Shown: positions 36,441 through 49,599 of the stretch, one piece after another
Numbering within the stretch: the first letter of the stretch is position 1
Layout: every line of letters starts with the position of its first letter
DNA from: Sipunculus nudus
Taxonomy: Eukaryota; Annelida; Sipuncula; Golfingiida; Sipunculidae
DNA length: 64,000 nucleotides
Direction of reading: 5' to 3'
NCBI GenBank assembly: GCA_026874595.1
Contig: CM049316.1
Location: forward strand, 22,593,839-22,657,838
Translations under genes and position numbers: made by a program
The notes under the pieces: generated by a model
Told to the model about the DNA's origin: nothing
Seen by the model: the letters and a program-made list of their open reading frames with translations, nothing else
Databases searched by the model: none

Positions 36441-39400
36441 CCCACTCTCATTGGGATTCCCCAATACACAGTACCAGGGGAGACATAGACCTGACTGTGC
36501 TCTCTGTACTGGTACAGTCCCACAAAGAACGGGTTCAATATGTACGCCCCTATCATGATAGGAAACATCTGGCCCCCATGAGTGTGACCTGAAAAGAAAA
36601 GAAACAAGCATATACAATGAATTTATGTCACAAGCTAGTGACACCTCTTGGTGATTAGTGAAACTAAATGTGCTGATTCATCATATCAAAAATGAAATAT
36701 CATATTGTATTAATATCTTGTGAGACAGACACTTCAAAACCAATTCTGACCAAGGTATGCATAAGAGTAATCATTGACTAAAATTTGAAAGAAATCAGAT
36801 AATATTCAGGAAAGTTATCATACAGAAATGAAAACGTAACGGACAGACAGACAAACCCAAATCAATGTCCCCTGTTCCAAGTAAGCAATATAGCATAATG
36901 GTTAAGGGTGCTGGATTTGTGACCACAAGGTTGTGGGTTTGCATTTTGATCTGCCAGCTGTCTGTGCTAAGACACCTAGGCAAAGTCTTTACCACAAGGG
37001 TGCGCTCTCTCGACCCAGAAATTATGATTACTGGTCATGGATGAAAGGCAAATGTGGTACGAATAACCATCTAGCACCTGATATGGCTGCTTGGGTTGTA
37101 TGCTCCCCAGGGAGCTGAGAAAAGCTACAAGAATGAGCAGGCTCGAAAGACCAGGAAGGCAATGTGTGAAGTCCAATGAGACTGACATTGTTGGTGATAT
37201 CAGACTATAAACCCCAACCTTTACCTTTACCTTTATACAATAATAACTGTCCATTCAGAAAGCTTGTTAACTTTTAATTTTTGTGATTTTTTTGCAGCAA
37301 AATAGATCACAGTGTTCTTCATGTTTTGGTAGGTTTTCCAAAACTAAAAACAAAAAGAAAATCACATTTCTGGTAAAACAGCAATGCTCCAATCAGTGTA
37401 CACTAAATAATAAGATAATGAAACATTTTCAGTGACTTCTATGTATATATGATGAATCACTTTATAACATATTTATAACATAGCACTCTTTGGAAATAAT
37501 TTGCTTCTGTAATATTTAGTTGTGATTTGTTAGCATAAGGTAAAAAGTAAATTTATATAAGTGTTCCTTCTCTTTCATATCTTTGAGTGTTTTCATATGT
37601 TAAAATTCATTACCAATGATTGAAAATTAATAACAAATTTAAACCCCATAATAATGTTTACCTCATAATGAACCACAAGTGGCAGTTTGAATAGTATACT
37701 TACCAGATAACACAAGATTGATGTCATATTCAGAATCCAGTGCCTTTTTGGCAACTTTTGGCTGATGTGCCAGTAGAACAATGGGTGCACTGGGGTCACA
37801 GGGTGCAACTGCTTGGTCTAGATGCATGCCATGATCACCATAGCTGCAACAAATGAAAAGCCAACAGTTGAGGAACATGCGATGAAAATGAAATCCTTAT
37901 AAAAATATTAGCAACCAAATTATGTTCACCCTGACTTTGTCTTTAGTGATATGCATGTTGCAACAAGAAAGATGCAGACAACCCAGATCAGGTTCAATTT
38001 ATGACAATCAGTATATACAAACAAAATGTTATCAGTAGACAGATACAGAAATGTCCTCTATAACAAACCTTCATACAGCTTGCCTGACTAACCTTTTAAC
38101 TTTATAGAAGTAAACCTCCTACAATAAAGTTTGTTCTCTGCATCATAACTATATTACTGATGGTTAATATGGCTTAAGTCAGCCTGGCATGTGAACTGTA
38201 TTAAGTGACACACAGCTTGAAATGAAATTAGCAAGCATTACAGGACATGATGTCACTGAGCTAAAAGATGCTCTGCCCAGGAATGAAATTTACCACCTAC
38301 TAGGACCCAGAATCTGTGAAGGTGCATTCTAGGAAGGTGCTGGGGTGTGAGTATTGTTGAAGTGTTGAATAGGAGTACCGGTACTGTGTGAATAGAGTGG
38401 CTTGATGAACATATGTGGCTGCTTAATAAAACTATGAACATGCTTTCGGGTATTGCCTTTATTGGGTATTGACTTTATATTGGCCTACCCACACTGTGAA
38501 AAATCATCCCTTGGTCCTGTGTGCCTCAGTCTGATATGCTGCCTCGAGCCTTAATTTCATTTTTAAACTGGACAGCCCAATGGTACAAAACAAAATTTGG
38601 GATATTTTTATGTAGTTGAATTATTGGCCTTCTGAAAAATGCACCAATTGCCCTTATTGTGTGCTTTATGTAATGCACATGTAAGATTTGCAATTTATAA
38701 TGCAGGTGTGAAGAGTAAAATATCACACATACATGCATGACAATTTCATCAATATGTATACAAGTTGGGAAAAGAACACTGTATCATGATTATAATTATG
38801 CATTTTAAAACTTTCAGATTGATTTAAGCATTTTATTTTTTATAACCATGGATGCTATATATCAATCCCCCCCCCCTTCCCGGCTGTTCTTTTCTCCTTT
38901 TTTTGAGGAAATATGGATGAACAGATAGGGTAAGGGGTGTACCTAGTATGTACATCAGAATCTGGTTATCAAGGATTCCTCATCCTATATACATAAATTT
39001 GTAAATTGATAATATGCTTCACCTATACACCTCCTTCTGACACATGTAATAACATAAACAAAATACACACCCTACAATATCAGCAGTTGGGTCATCCACC
39101 CCTGCCAGACATATGTGGTCCTTGGGTTGTTGTTTGCTGTATATGTTATGATGACTGTTATGAAGGGCAGTAAAGCCAAGCTTCTGTACATGTTTTAACC
39201 AGTTGTCTACATCCCCTGTATAGTATTCATGGTTTCCTGAAAGAAATGTTTACATTATTTTTATTTTATTCATATCTTTTATGTGCATCCTCCAGTGCAC
39301 AAGGTATTAATAGGGTTTGCACAAGTACATCAGTAGAGCAGCAGTCTATATATAAAAGTATTACTTCTAAGTAATATAAGATGTATAATAAAATATATAT

Positions 39401-42074
39401 AATGAAAATCCATCTATAAATAATGTATAATGTACCTCAAAAGCCTCAAGATTACATGTGTAACTTTACTTTTATAATTCTATTGAAATCTGTGTGTATG
39501 ACTTATAAACGTTTGTAAAACAGAAAAAAAATGTTGGTTTTCTTCCAATGTTAGATGGTAGTGTCCTTTTAAAATCAGATTAAGTCTATGTAACTGTTTA
39601 TGTTTAGTCTGCTTGCAAAGACATTATTCATGTGTGTGTCTCAGTCTGTGATATTAATAATTAATATAAAGTAAAATAACTCCTAGGAATGTTTTTATTT
39701 GCTTCAACACTGGTTTTAAACATTGAAGACTTTCACATTATCAGAAAATCTCTCAAATTCAGGTGCATGATTTTGTTTTCTTTACTATAGAAAAAAAATG
39801 TCTTGATCATTTAATAATATTATTGCACTGAAAAAAACATTGATGTTTGCACCCAAACTTTTACACATAAAATTTTTAAAAAATGCCTGATTTGGTCATG
39901 CTTGCAAGAAAACCTTTGACACTTTTGCAAATCTGTAATTGGAAGTACATGTACCATTATGGTATTAAAATACTGTAAACAAAGATGTATTGACAAATTT
40001 ATTCAAAATAACATATGTTTTCATTGTCTTTTAAACTTAATAAAATCTAATCATGGGAAATACTGCACCTATGAGGTTTTAAAAATCATGCAATTTTCAA
40101 AACTTTATCAAGCCTCATCAATTTTTCTTTTAAAATTTTAAGAAACAAAAATGTATAAGGAATTTCCTACCAATATGTTAGAATAGAAGCAATAATACTG
40201 TGGCATACAGTAAGTTTTTGTTTTACAAATGGTGTTTGTCAATAAATTTCCTGAAAGAGCAATTCAAAGTGTTAATATTTAATATAAATAAAAATTTTTA
40301 TGTTTGACTGTGGAACTCAAATGCCATTTTTCCACAGCTTACAGGACCACTCTAGACATTTGAGAAATTCTCACCTGTGATATAATATTTCCCATATTTA
40401 GCTTTAATGAGTCTTAGTGGTTCGGCAGCTTCATGTAACCTGGCAACAGATCCATCAACAAGATCCCCTGTAAGCACTACCGCATCTGTAAAAATAAAAT
40501 ATGTATATATAAGACCTGATTAAAGACATAAGATCTTTCAGGGAATGGACCCATATTTTTTTATGTATTTTATCTTTCATGGCACTGAACCTATGAATTT
40601 TATAATTTTAGAGCCATGTTCACTACCTATAACTCAATTTTGTAACATTAACTGGAAATGTGTCAACTTTAAGAACTAAGCTAGACTGATGGAGAACAGT
40701 GCAGAAAGAAGTGCAGTGCATTAGAGATCAGGGCAGTTCTGTCCATATTATATCTGTAGGGGCACAGCTTTTACCTGGACTGTTATCTGGCTGAATATAT
40801 AGTTTTTGGCTTTAATTTAGTGTGATCATAGACATGGGTTATTTAAATACCATGTAGCTGCACTTTTTTGCTAGTGTCATACTTTGTGTTGATGGAGCAG
40901 GTACATATTTTATTCAACAGTTATACCTAAATTAGTTATAAGAGCCATCTGGTGTTCACTCAGTGAAAAAAAAGTAACTCTGGCATCCAGGCATCCATTC
41001 TGTTTAACTTCTCTATATATAACTTCTTTTAAAAAAATGTTAATAAATTAATGTGAGGAGTTACAGTTATAGCCTTATAATTAACAGCAATATGATTCCA
41101 TCATTAATGAATACACCATTTTCTAAAACCTAAAAAAATGTAAAAACTTTAAAACAAAGATTCCCATAAATTTTGATAAATCAATTGAACAGATACTGCT
41201 TCTGCCAAGGGATCTGAACTATCATGAATTTGGTCTTTCTTGCTTTCAAATGTCTGTAGAAGCAACAATACAAACAAATTTTAAATCAAGCTTACATAAG
41301 TTAGTGGAAACGTAAAAGAAAATTACCTGGATTAAGCTGGTTTACCATGTTTACAACGCGTAACATCTTGGAGAATCCTACTGTAGGCCCCAGGTGAATG
41401 TCACTTATTTGAACAAAGGTTATGCCATCCATGCTTTTTGGTAATTTATGCAGTGTAATTTCCACAGGTTTTATACCAGGTGGCAGTGAAGCTTTGTGGA
41501 GTCCATACATTGTAACAATCACGGAATATGCAATAGCTGTGAGCACTCTGTGAGGTGGTCTTAAAATCCGAGGTACAGGGTTGATTTTGTGTTCTTTATC
41601 ATGGATGCCATCTTGACTATATTTAGCATCTGTTGTTTTTGTTTTTTGTCCTTTATTAAATAATGCATAAAAAGCCTTAAATATATAGGCACAACCGATT
41701 AAAATAACCAAACAAAATGTAAGCTGGATAAAGCTACCAAGGCAGGCATAAGACATGAGACTAATAATATTTGGTTCCTTTGATATGAAAAATAAATTAC
41801 TAGCATAACTAAGGTGAGCAACAGTAAGATATATTACCGCTGTAACCTTCATTATCGCCCGGAGTTTCCGTGAAGCGATGTGAGACCAAGACGCTGAGGC
41901 ATTTACCCAAAAGATACGCCCGATTATGAACAAAATTGTTTGTAACATCAGCACAAAATGGAATCGGAAGACTAATGCCTTTGTTTCTTTTGACCTCGTG
42001 AACGCATAAAGCTCACCCAAAACAAAAATTGGTATGACTATCAATGCCCAGACGACAGCTCTGGGCGCAGCCAT
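36377..42074 (-). CDS. TMPPE: Transmembrane protein with metallophosphoesterase domain
   Basis: Five - strand exons: 42074-41327, 40485-40375, 39236-39071, 37843-37704 and 36588-36377. All have AG/GT borders and join in frame to 458 residues; vertebrate TMPPE is about 450. The start is the ATG at 42074 (AACAACATGGCT context, MAAPRAVVW). Residues 1-195 contain about five hydrophobic segments (~6-25, 38-57, 73-97, 104-131, 177-193). The catalytic domain follows with the calcineurin-like metal-binding motifs in order: SDIHLG (D225, H227), GDLVDG (D257), GNHEYY (N288, H289), LLAHQP and GHTHGG (H390, H392). All metal ligands expected for this family appear present, so the enzyme is probably an active integral-membrane phosphoesterase. 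Its substrate is not known from sequence. The last coding unit is part of a minisatellite, and the 36589-37703 intron carries a SINE. Confidence 0.93.
36878..37238 (+). mobile_element. tRNA-derived SINE in TMPPE intron
   Basis: Head reads TAGCATAATGGTTAAGGGTG (A-box-like), then GGTTGTGGGTTTGCATTTTG (decayed B-box) at tRNA-like spacing. A ~250-bp body includes CTCGAAAGACCAGGAAGGCA and AGTCCAATGAGACTGACATT. The tail is a simple repeat, CCTTTACCTTTACCTTTA. Orientation is opposite to the host gene. No target-site duplication was found by eye. It is a SINE rather than a tRNA gene because the acceptor arm is not closed and a long tail follows. Confidence 0.75.
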
Positions 42075-42754
42075 GTTGTTTTTGGTGATGGGCCGCTTAC
42101 GGTCAAAAGACAAAGGTCAACGAGGTTGTCAGGCTGGTTCCCGCCTCTCTGCCCTGAGTAAAATGCTCCGGCTAGTTCAAACAAAAAAAAAACTATAATT
42201 AGTGATTTATTTATTTAAAATTTTATTTCCAAACGTAGATAGCCACATGGCAGAGAAAAAATTTCATTTATTATGTTGTTTTTAGGCCTATATACCCGGT
42301 AGGCCTATATATAGCTAGGCCTATCATACAAAATTGTAAGACAATTTTTCGAGAAGACTAGGCCTTAGGTTACTTGAAACATATTGGCCTGATACAAGGT
42401 ATGATAGTGGTTTAAAAATTACATTTCGAACTAAAAACAACGTTAATATTGATTTCAATGTTTCATTTTAACCATGGATGCTAAATTAATCCCCCCCCCC
42501 CCAAAAAAAAGAAAAAAGTTCCCGCCTTGGATCGATCGAGAGACCTATGACGATTGGCTTTTAAAGTACCGGTAGACTTACGGGATGTAGGCCGCCTACA
42601 TAAGAAAAACAATATAAACATTGTTTTAAATTTATATTTAACCCCATAAAGTTTATTTCATTTAAATCCAGTGTAATACGTATACAGTGTATATACATGC
42701 CAGATGTATTTTGATGTTTTGTTTTTGTTTTGTTTTATTTGGATATTCATCAGT
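42075..42754. other. Upstream region of TMPPE
   Basis: Presumed promoter and 5' UTR of the - strand gene near 42075-42180; no TATA or specific element is assigned. Short TAGGCCTA palindromes around 42290-42330 and a C-run at 42490 follow. A short piece around 42460-42540 (AACCATGGATGCT then C-run) resembles 38845-38890. Confidence 0.4.
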
Positions 42755-42800
42755 AAAAATTGATTAACTCAGGGGTCATGGCGCTCAGCTGATTTCTGAC
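42755..42800 (+). repeat. Isolated 5' end of a family A element
   Basis: CAGGGGTCATGGCGCTCAGC then TGA matches the 5' terminus of the family A elements; no body follows. Confidence 0.6.
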
Positions 42801-42953
42801 GAAGAGAATTAAATTCTAGCTATCAGCTTTTGTGTCTAAGGCAGTTGCGAAGCAATTATTGAATGGATTTAAATTTCTCCAAATGTTCCATGGTAATTAT
42901 ATATACACGTATAGGCCTATAGGTGTAAATGATGCACGCGTGTTCTTTCAATT

Positions 42954-42985
<32 letters not shown>

Positions 42986-43271
42986 ATGTATAGAATTTGG
43001 TAGCTTGCTTCTTATACAGAGTGATACGTCAAGTCTGATTTCTAAGTCTGAAAATTATTATGAAAGAATATAAAGGGTGGCGTCACGTAACAGTCTCCTA
43101 TACCGCAGAAAAGTCTGTCTATGATCAATCAGATTACCAAATTTTAGAAAGATTATTACGATCATAATAGGGATATCTTATCTAAAAGTAAGAATTTCAT
43201 ACCAACAGGAAAAAAAGTAAAAATTTCGCAAAATTGTCCGATATTTTTTTTTAAATGTTAGATGTGAATTA

Positions 43272-44609
43272 TACGGTGGCTCGTATAGGACATGCACAAA
43301 ATTATTTTTTATCTCGTTCCCACGCGTAAGTATCTCGTTCCCACGCGATAATTATCTCGTTCCCACGCGTTAGTATCGCGTGGCCACGCGTTAGTATGCC
43401 ATGCTATAGCTTAAGCCCTCATTTGGACAAGAACGTCTGTGGTCTGTTTTATATCGAGCGTCGATGCAGCTTAAATTGTTTGTATGTATTTCGTTGTATG
43501 TGTGTTTGCGCCGAATGCTTTGAGGTAAATTTCAGCAGTTTTCATTGCGTTTGTTCACCATTTCATTGCGTTGGTTCAACTAGCTCATTTTTATTTGTTC
43601 ATGGAAAACTGTATTGTACGGTGGCTCGTATAGGACATGCACAAAATTATTTTTTAACTCGTTCCCACGAGATAGTATCTCGTGGCCACGCGATAATTAT
43701 TTCGTTCCCACGAGATAGTATCTCGTTCCCAAGCGATAATTATCTCGTTCCCACGCGATTGTATCTCGTGGCCACGCGATAATTATCTCGTTCCCACGCG
43801 ATATTATCTTGTTCCCACGCGATAATTATCTCGTTCCCACGCAATAGTATCTCATTCCCACGCGATAATTATCTCGTTCCCACGCGTTAGTATCGCGTGG
43901 CCACGCGTTAATATGCCATGCTATAGCTTAAGTCCTCATTTGGACAAGAATGGCTGTGGTCTTTTTTATACCGAGCGTCGATGCAGCTTAAATTGTTTGT
44001 ATGTATTTCGTTGTATGTGTGTTTGCGCCGAAAGCTTTGAGGTAAATTTCAGCAGTTTTCATTGCGTTGGTTCACCATTTCATTGCGTTGGTTCAACTAG
44101 CCCATTTTTATTTGTTCATGGAAAACTGTATTGAGTTTGTTTTAGGGTAAGGGTGATATAAACCCTTGTGTACCAAACATGAATTAAACTGAAACACTTG
44201 TTTGCATTTTACCTTCCCAGAAAATCTTATTTTTTAGGACTAGGGTTGGGGTTATTTAATTTCGGATATACCGAACAGGGTAAACAACATGTCGCTTTGT
44301 GTTATGTCTCAAGGGAGAAGCTTACAACAAAAGGTCTCAGCCATGCCACTTCATTATGACTGGGGGAGGGGTTAAGGAGACCTTTTTACGAGAAATTTGC
44401 TCATTCTTCCCCTTCACATTTTTCTTTCTACAATAAAACTTCAGTTATGTATTCATAGGCGACGAAACCTTGGGGGGGGGGGGGGGCGCGGGGGCCGAGC
44501 CCCCCCCCCCCCCCCCCCCCCATAATTTTTTTTTATTGCTCAGCCCCCCCCCCGACATAATGAAGGGTATAAAAACATCCACTCTATTATTATTGGGTAT
44601 TTGCACCCT

Positions 44610-44674
<65 letters not shown>

Positions 44675-45159
44675 TCTTCTGCTCAGTACTTGGAGTACCA
44701 TATATACAGGGCCGCAGACTCCGGGATTTGCGGTGAAAAAAGTTGATATTCTGAGTGAAAGTGAATTCATTGCCAGACAAATAACAAATAATCTCCCTAC
44801 AAGGAGGTACTGTTTTACTAAATAAGCATTGACCAATTAAATGCACCAGAATGCAGTAGTACCCATACAGTTTTTCAAAATTTTCAAAACCTTGGGAGGG
44901 TGAGACCCCCTCCAAACCACCCCCACCCCCCTATCGCGTGGGAACGAGATAATTATCGTGTGGCCACGAGATACTAACGCGTGGGAACGAGATACTAACG
45001 CGTGGGAACGAGATAATTATCGCGTGGCCATGAGATACTAACGCGCGGGAACGAGATAATTATTGCGTGGCCACGAGATAATAACGCGTGGGAACGAGAT
45101 ACTATCTCGTGGGAACGAGATAAAAATAATTTTGTGCATGTCCTATACGAGCCACCGTA
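43272..45159. mobile_element. Long-TIR DNA element with ATCTCGTTCCCACGCG repeats
   Basis: Exact inverted ends TACGGTGGCTCGTATAGGAC (43272) and GTCCTATACGAGCCACCGTA (ending 45159) are flanked by a 6-bp direct repeat GAATTA (43266-43271 and 45160-45165), a convincing target-site duplication. Inside each end are reiterated ~24-bp near-palindromic units of ATCTCGTTCCCACGCGATAA or ATCTCGTGGCCACGCGATA. A second copy of the left terminus starts at 43617, and an adjoining ~220-bp segment (43396-43616) is repeated at 43913-44136, so the left half is tandemly duplicated. The middle has G/C runs and a TA tract (44611-44673). No transposase is encoded, so it is non-autonomous. Confidence 0.85.
44611..44673. 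repeat. (TA)n microsatellite
   Basis: TA tract inside the 43272-45159 element. Confidence 0.9.
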
Positions 45160-45230
45160 GAATTAAGATGATGCACAAGCTTTCATTTTTTTTTTTGGGG
45201 GGGGGGCTGGTTTCAATATGTGCATTAATT

Positions 45231-46801
45231 GCTTGCCGGAAATCTTCGATTTCGGCAAGCATGTTGGTCAGTTGTGTATGTCTGTTTGTTTGTTTGTCTG
45301 TCTCCACCCGCAAATGCACAGTTTTGTAGCGATCGCTTTCAAACTTACACAGTTGATGTACAACCAAAAGTGTCCGAAGCCTATTGAATTTTGTAAATAT
45401 TAGTCAGAACAAGGTCAAGGTCATCAAAAGTTTGCAAAACGGTTTTTTCTTCATATCTTTGTCACCATTAGTCATATCTACTTCAACTGTAGCTCATTTT
45501 AATCGTCATTCCAAGGCCTTTCTTCTCCTGTGTAGCTGACTCAAATTGGCCGTAACCATGGTTAAATATTTTCGTGGAAAAGTCATGATGAATGGTCTTA
45601 TTTTTCTAACTTTGTCAGTTTTAAAGCTAGAGAGGACTAGTTTTTTGCATCAGGTAGTATTCAATTAGTGTTATTTGATTATATTAAAAGTCTTGCAATA
45701 TCTCGTACAATATCTCGTTAAACGAGATATTTAGAGATATCACTAAGTATAGACTAGAGTCTTCAATTATGCAGGAATCATTTTGAAACTGATATCTTAT
45801 GTCTGACATTAATATCTAGAAACGGATTTTTCATTTTCCGGATATGGCCGCTAGGGGGCGCTGCACTTGAACCTCCCAAACATAACAATTTTTGGACATA
45901 TCTCCAAAATATGAACCTCAGTTACAGAAATTATAGCTTGGTTTCTTCCTCTGGGTCTTCTTGATAACCTGGGAAAGTCATCTGGTCTAAATCTTGTGTC
46001 ACTTTGTCAGTATGTCTGTCTGTTTGTCAGTTGTCCTCAAATTCGCCTGCTTGCTGGTTTTCGCATATATAGCATTCTACAGGACACAGTTTTGAAGGAA
46101 TCCTTTTGAAACTGGTACATGTTATGTCTTACACAAATATCTCGAAATGAATTTTTTCATTTTCCGAATATGGCCGCTAGGGGGCGCTGCACATGACCCT
46201 CCCCAACATATCACTTTTTTTGGCCATATCTCCATAACTATAATTCTCAATTACAGGAAATATTATTTATTTTCTTCCTCTTGGTCTTCCCCATAACCTG
46301 AGTAAGTCATGTGGTCTCATTCTTGAGTTACTTTGTTGGTATGTCTGTCTGTTTATCAGTTGTCCTCAAATTCGCCTGCTTGCTGTTTCTTGTGTCTTAC
46401 ATAAACCATTCTTCAGGTCACAGTTTTGAAGGAATCCTTTTGAAACTGGTACATGTTATGTCTTACACTAATATCTCGAAAAAGATTCTTCATTTTCCGG
46501 ATATTGCCGCTAGGGGGCGCTGCACATGATCTTCCCAAAAATTAAATTTTATTTTCTTCCTCTTAGTCTTATCCATAACCTGGTTAAGTCATATGGTCTA
46601 AAGCTTAATTGTGTCACTTTGTCAGTATGTCTGTCTGTTTGTCAGGTGTTGTCAGCTCTGTCTGCTTTCATGTTCATTTGTGTGAAATTTGTCGTGCAAC
46701 ACGCCTAACTTTTCACCAGTCGTTCTGAAACACTCAGTTGTTAAAAAACCGAAAGTTTATTCTGTCTGTCCGTGTGTTTGTGATTTCAACTTCCGGCAAG
46801 C
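45231..46801. mobile_element. Family C hairpin-ended tandem-repeat element
   Basis: Begins with a hairpin at 45231-45260 (arm GCTTGCCGGAAATC, tight loop), then TATGTCTGTTTGTTTGTTTG and TCTGTCTCC. The body has three ~330-bp units marked by GCCGCTAGGGGGCGCTGCAC at about 45847, 46173 and 46506, each with a GTCTGTCTGTTTGTCAG block. It ends with TTCCGGCAAGC (46791-46801), the exact inverse of the first 11 bases of the hairpin. Same plan as families A and B although sequence differs. No protein. Confidence 0.65.
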
Positions 46802-49599
46802 GTTCGACCTATGGTCGTCTAGTTTTTTTCTCAGCCGAGTTTCGCATTTTTTAAAGGCTAAAAATGTAATTGTGTAAGTATTGATTAACCATCTCTTCTT
46901 TTTTTCCGTTCTGTTCACAATAAGTGTACCATTCGCATGTCTAAATGTATCTATGAAAATTCACTGAAAGATTTCTACACTTAATTAATTTACCAAGTTT
47001 TGACATATAGTACTTAACTATACAACAAACTTGATAATTACTTATAGATGCACTTCTGTCTCCTTAAGGTCTTGCAAAAAGTGCGTGTACTCATATATGT
47101 ACACAATGCCTGTAAATATGAAACAACGTAACTTATGAGATACTTCTTCAGAAATAATAGTTAGTGGGTTTGATGTTTTGTGGAACCACCATCTGAGGCA
47201 GAATAAAATACTATACAAGGTATAAGAGTTTTCATTTAAGAGTTTTGCTCGAGGATAAATTAAGCATTTGAAAAAATAAAAACTAATTGTTTAAAAAATA
47301 GAAATGATCTTTTTAAAGTGTCAGTACTATAACGGCAGTAAAATATAAACAAGTGATACATTAATTGGGAGAATAGTGGTATCTATATTATTATATTTGT
47401 GTCGTTTCTCTTTCTAAAATTCTGACCGGTTATTGTGATTGATTTCCAATAGAAAACCTGTGACTTGGTTTTCTAACGAAGCTTGTGATTTTATTTTTTT
47501 TACAAAATTGTGACATAATTTCTTGTGACTTTTCTCCCCCCAGAATCGTATAAACACTATGCATGAGATCGTTCATGACACAGGAAAGAAATGTTTCACT
47601 ATATCTTCTGGATATGGGTTTAATTTTCACAGGCCTGTTGGGATTAATAGTCATTGGTTTAGAAATTATGGTAGCGTGTGAGTTTTTTTCCAATTAGGGA
47701 GGTACCAGAGTTGACCAGAAATTAATATTTAGCCAATGAATTAGTTCTACAATCTGCCTCGAGATGAGAGTTCTAAAGACCATACAAATCTCAGCGGTAG
47801 GTGTCGCCACCTAGCAGCATAATACGTAACTCCACACAATCAAGGGACCCTGGGTCACGGCACTGCCGAGGTTTGAAATTTTAGCAAATGTAAAATATGC
47901 TGATTTCTGTTGTAATATTTCTCATATATATATAAGCACATGAGAAGCTAAGAGGACATGGCCCTCCTACTTGGTTAAAGTAAAGTTCTAAATATATGAT
48001 TGCAAAAATAAAACTCTGACAAGACTGTCATGAAGAAAATCAGTAAAAGTTTTGAGATACTGTGATGCATATGTAAAATTTACAGATGGACAGGCAAGAG
48101 GACAGAATGGACTGATACCTTTATTTCACTTTCAGGGGAATAATGCATTTCATTTTATATTAACCCCTATTTTTTTAGCATATGCATCATTTCTGTTAAT
48201 AGTTTTTTTTTATCATATTCATTTGTTTTTTTTATTTACAAGTTTTATAAATTTGTAATAAAAAAAAATAAAATCTATGTTAGAAAATCAGAAATGTAAG
48301 TTGAAATCATTATTTGTCCAGAGTGTAGTAACATCATGTCATATTATGCATACACATACATTTTATTATTTTTAAATCACAAATGTATAAACTGAACTTA
48401 GAGGAAAATAATGCAACAACATGGCATCTTCAAGATTATTCCTTGAATCACTATTTAAAAGTTTTGCACATTGGAGTTTTCAGTACATGCTTAATTTTAT
48501 TCACTGAAATAAAATATTCAGTAAATTTGATGAAATAAAAATATCTTTATCAAATAAAGTATACACACTGTTGGCTGAATGAGGGACAAACAATATCATT
48601 ATGCTAATTTATATCTCAGCTATAATTTAATACTGGAATTAATTGCTATTTCACACCTGGTGAAGATTTTACTCTTCTGATATATGGAATTCGTTATCTG
48701 ATGAACATCCCCACTTTCATATCATTACACCACTTTGTGGACACAATTAAATTTGCACTTTAATCATTGTTAACCTGATGTAGACCTGCAACATTACTTG
48801 AACTGGCCATGGCAGCAATAGGGTGGCTGGACACAGGGTGAACAGTGTAATAGTATATGGGTTGCTTTTACTTGGTGTATATTTATGTAAAATTAGAATC
48901 TAACACAATTATAGGGACCTACGCAGGTCTAACCCTGATGGTACAATACAAAATCTAAAATGTAGTAAAAGTCTAGTATTAAGGATGAATCAAATACATA
49001 TATTTATAACATTCAACTAGTTTATGCACTATCCAGGGGGGGGGGGGGGTGCAGGGCAGAGGGGAAGCCTGCCAGTAGTGGCCAAGCTGAGCCAAGATAA
49101 GCTGCCTGGAGTTGGGTACATAATACAGGTGAAGGCTGTACTAGGTGGGCTTGATGTAAACAACACTTGACATGGTGTATTAAAAATTTTTAATAAAAGA
49201 TACTCTTTTCAATCAATTCCATTGAAATTTCAGGTTTTAAAACATTAAATCCTTATGTAAATATTATGTGAAAACTAAATCGACAGTGCTTACTGCGAAA
49301 AAAACATGCCGTGGCCAAAATATTTTTAATTTATGCTAATAACTTTTAAAAATGGCAAATTCAGATCTAATTTTGGGTAAAAAATGTATCTTGATTATAT
49401 AAAGTTATATCCCTGAAAAAAAATACTCTAGCTTCAGCAATTCTTATGTTAAGTGAGTAAATATATTTCTTGATTTTTTTACAAGGTGCATTATGTTCGG
49501 GCCTGTAACTTGAACACATTACGAAATACTGACCTAATTTTTGGTATGTAGATAGAAAATATATGGAAGAATAGGCATACTAAATGTGATAAAAAAAAC
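46802..49599. other. Intergenic, no recognised gene
   Basis: AT-rich with a G-run near 49038. A - strand frame at 47430-47693 has no recognisable motif. Confidence 0.45.

Noticed and set aside
36369-36644. Alternative frame across the last TMPPE exon
   Set aside because: The spliced frame carries GHTHGG and continues the domain; the other is its shadow.
36878-36960. Functional tRNA gene
   Set aside because: B box is decayed (GGTTTGCAT), the acceptor stem does not close, and a SINE body with a CCTTTA tail follows.
42075-42113. TMPPE start 13 codons further upstream
   Set aside because: The upstream codon at 42113 is TTG, not ATG. The ATG at 42074 has good context and gives the usual length.
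44445-44915. Frames with long Tyr-Ile runs (also 8426, 11438, 15494, 26364, 51332, 58967)
   Set aside because: They are translations of TA microsatellites and G/C runs.
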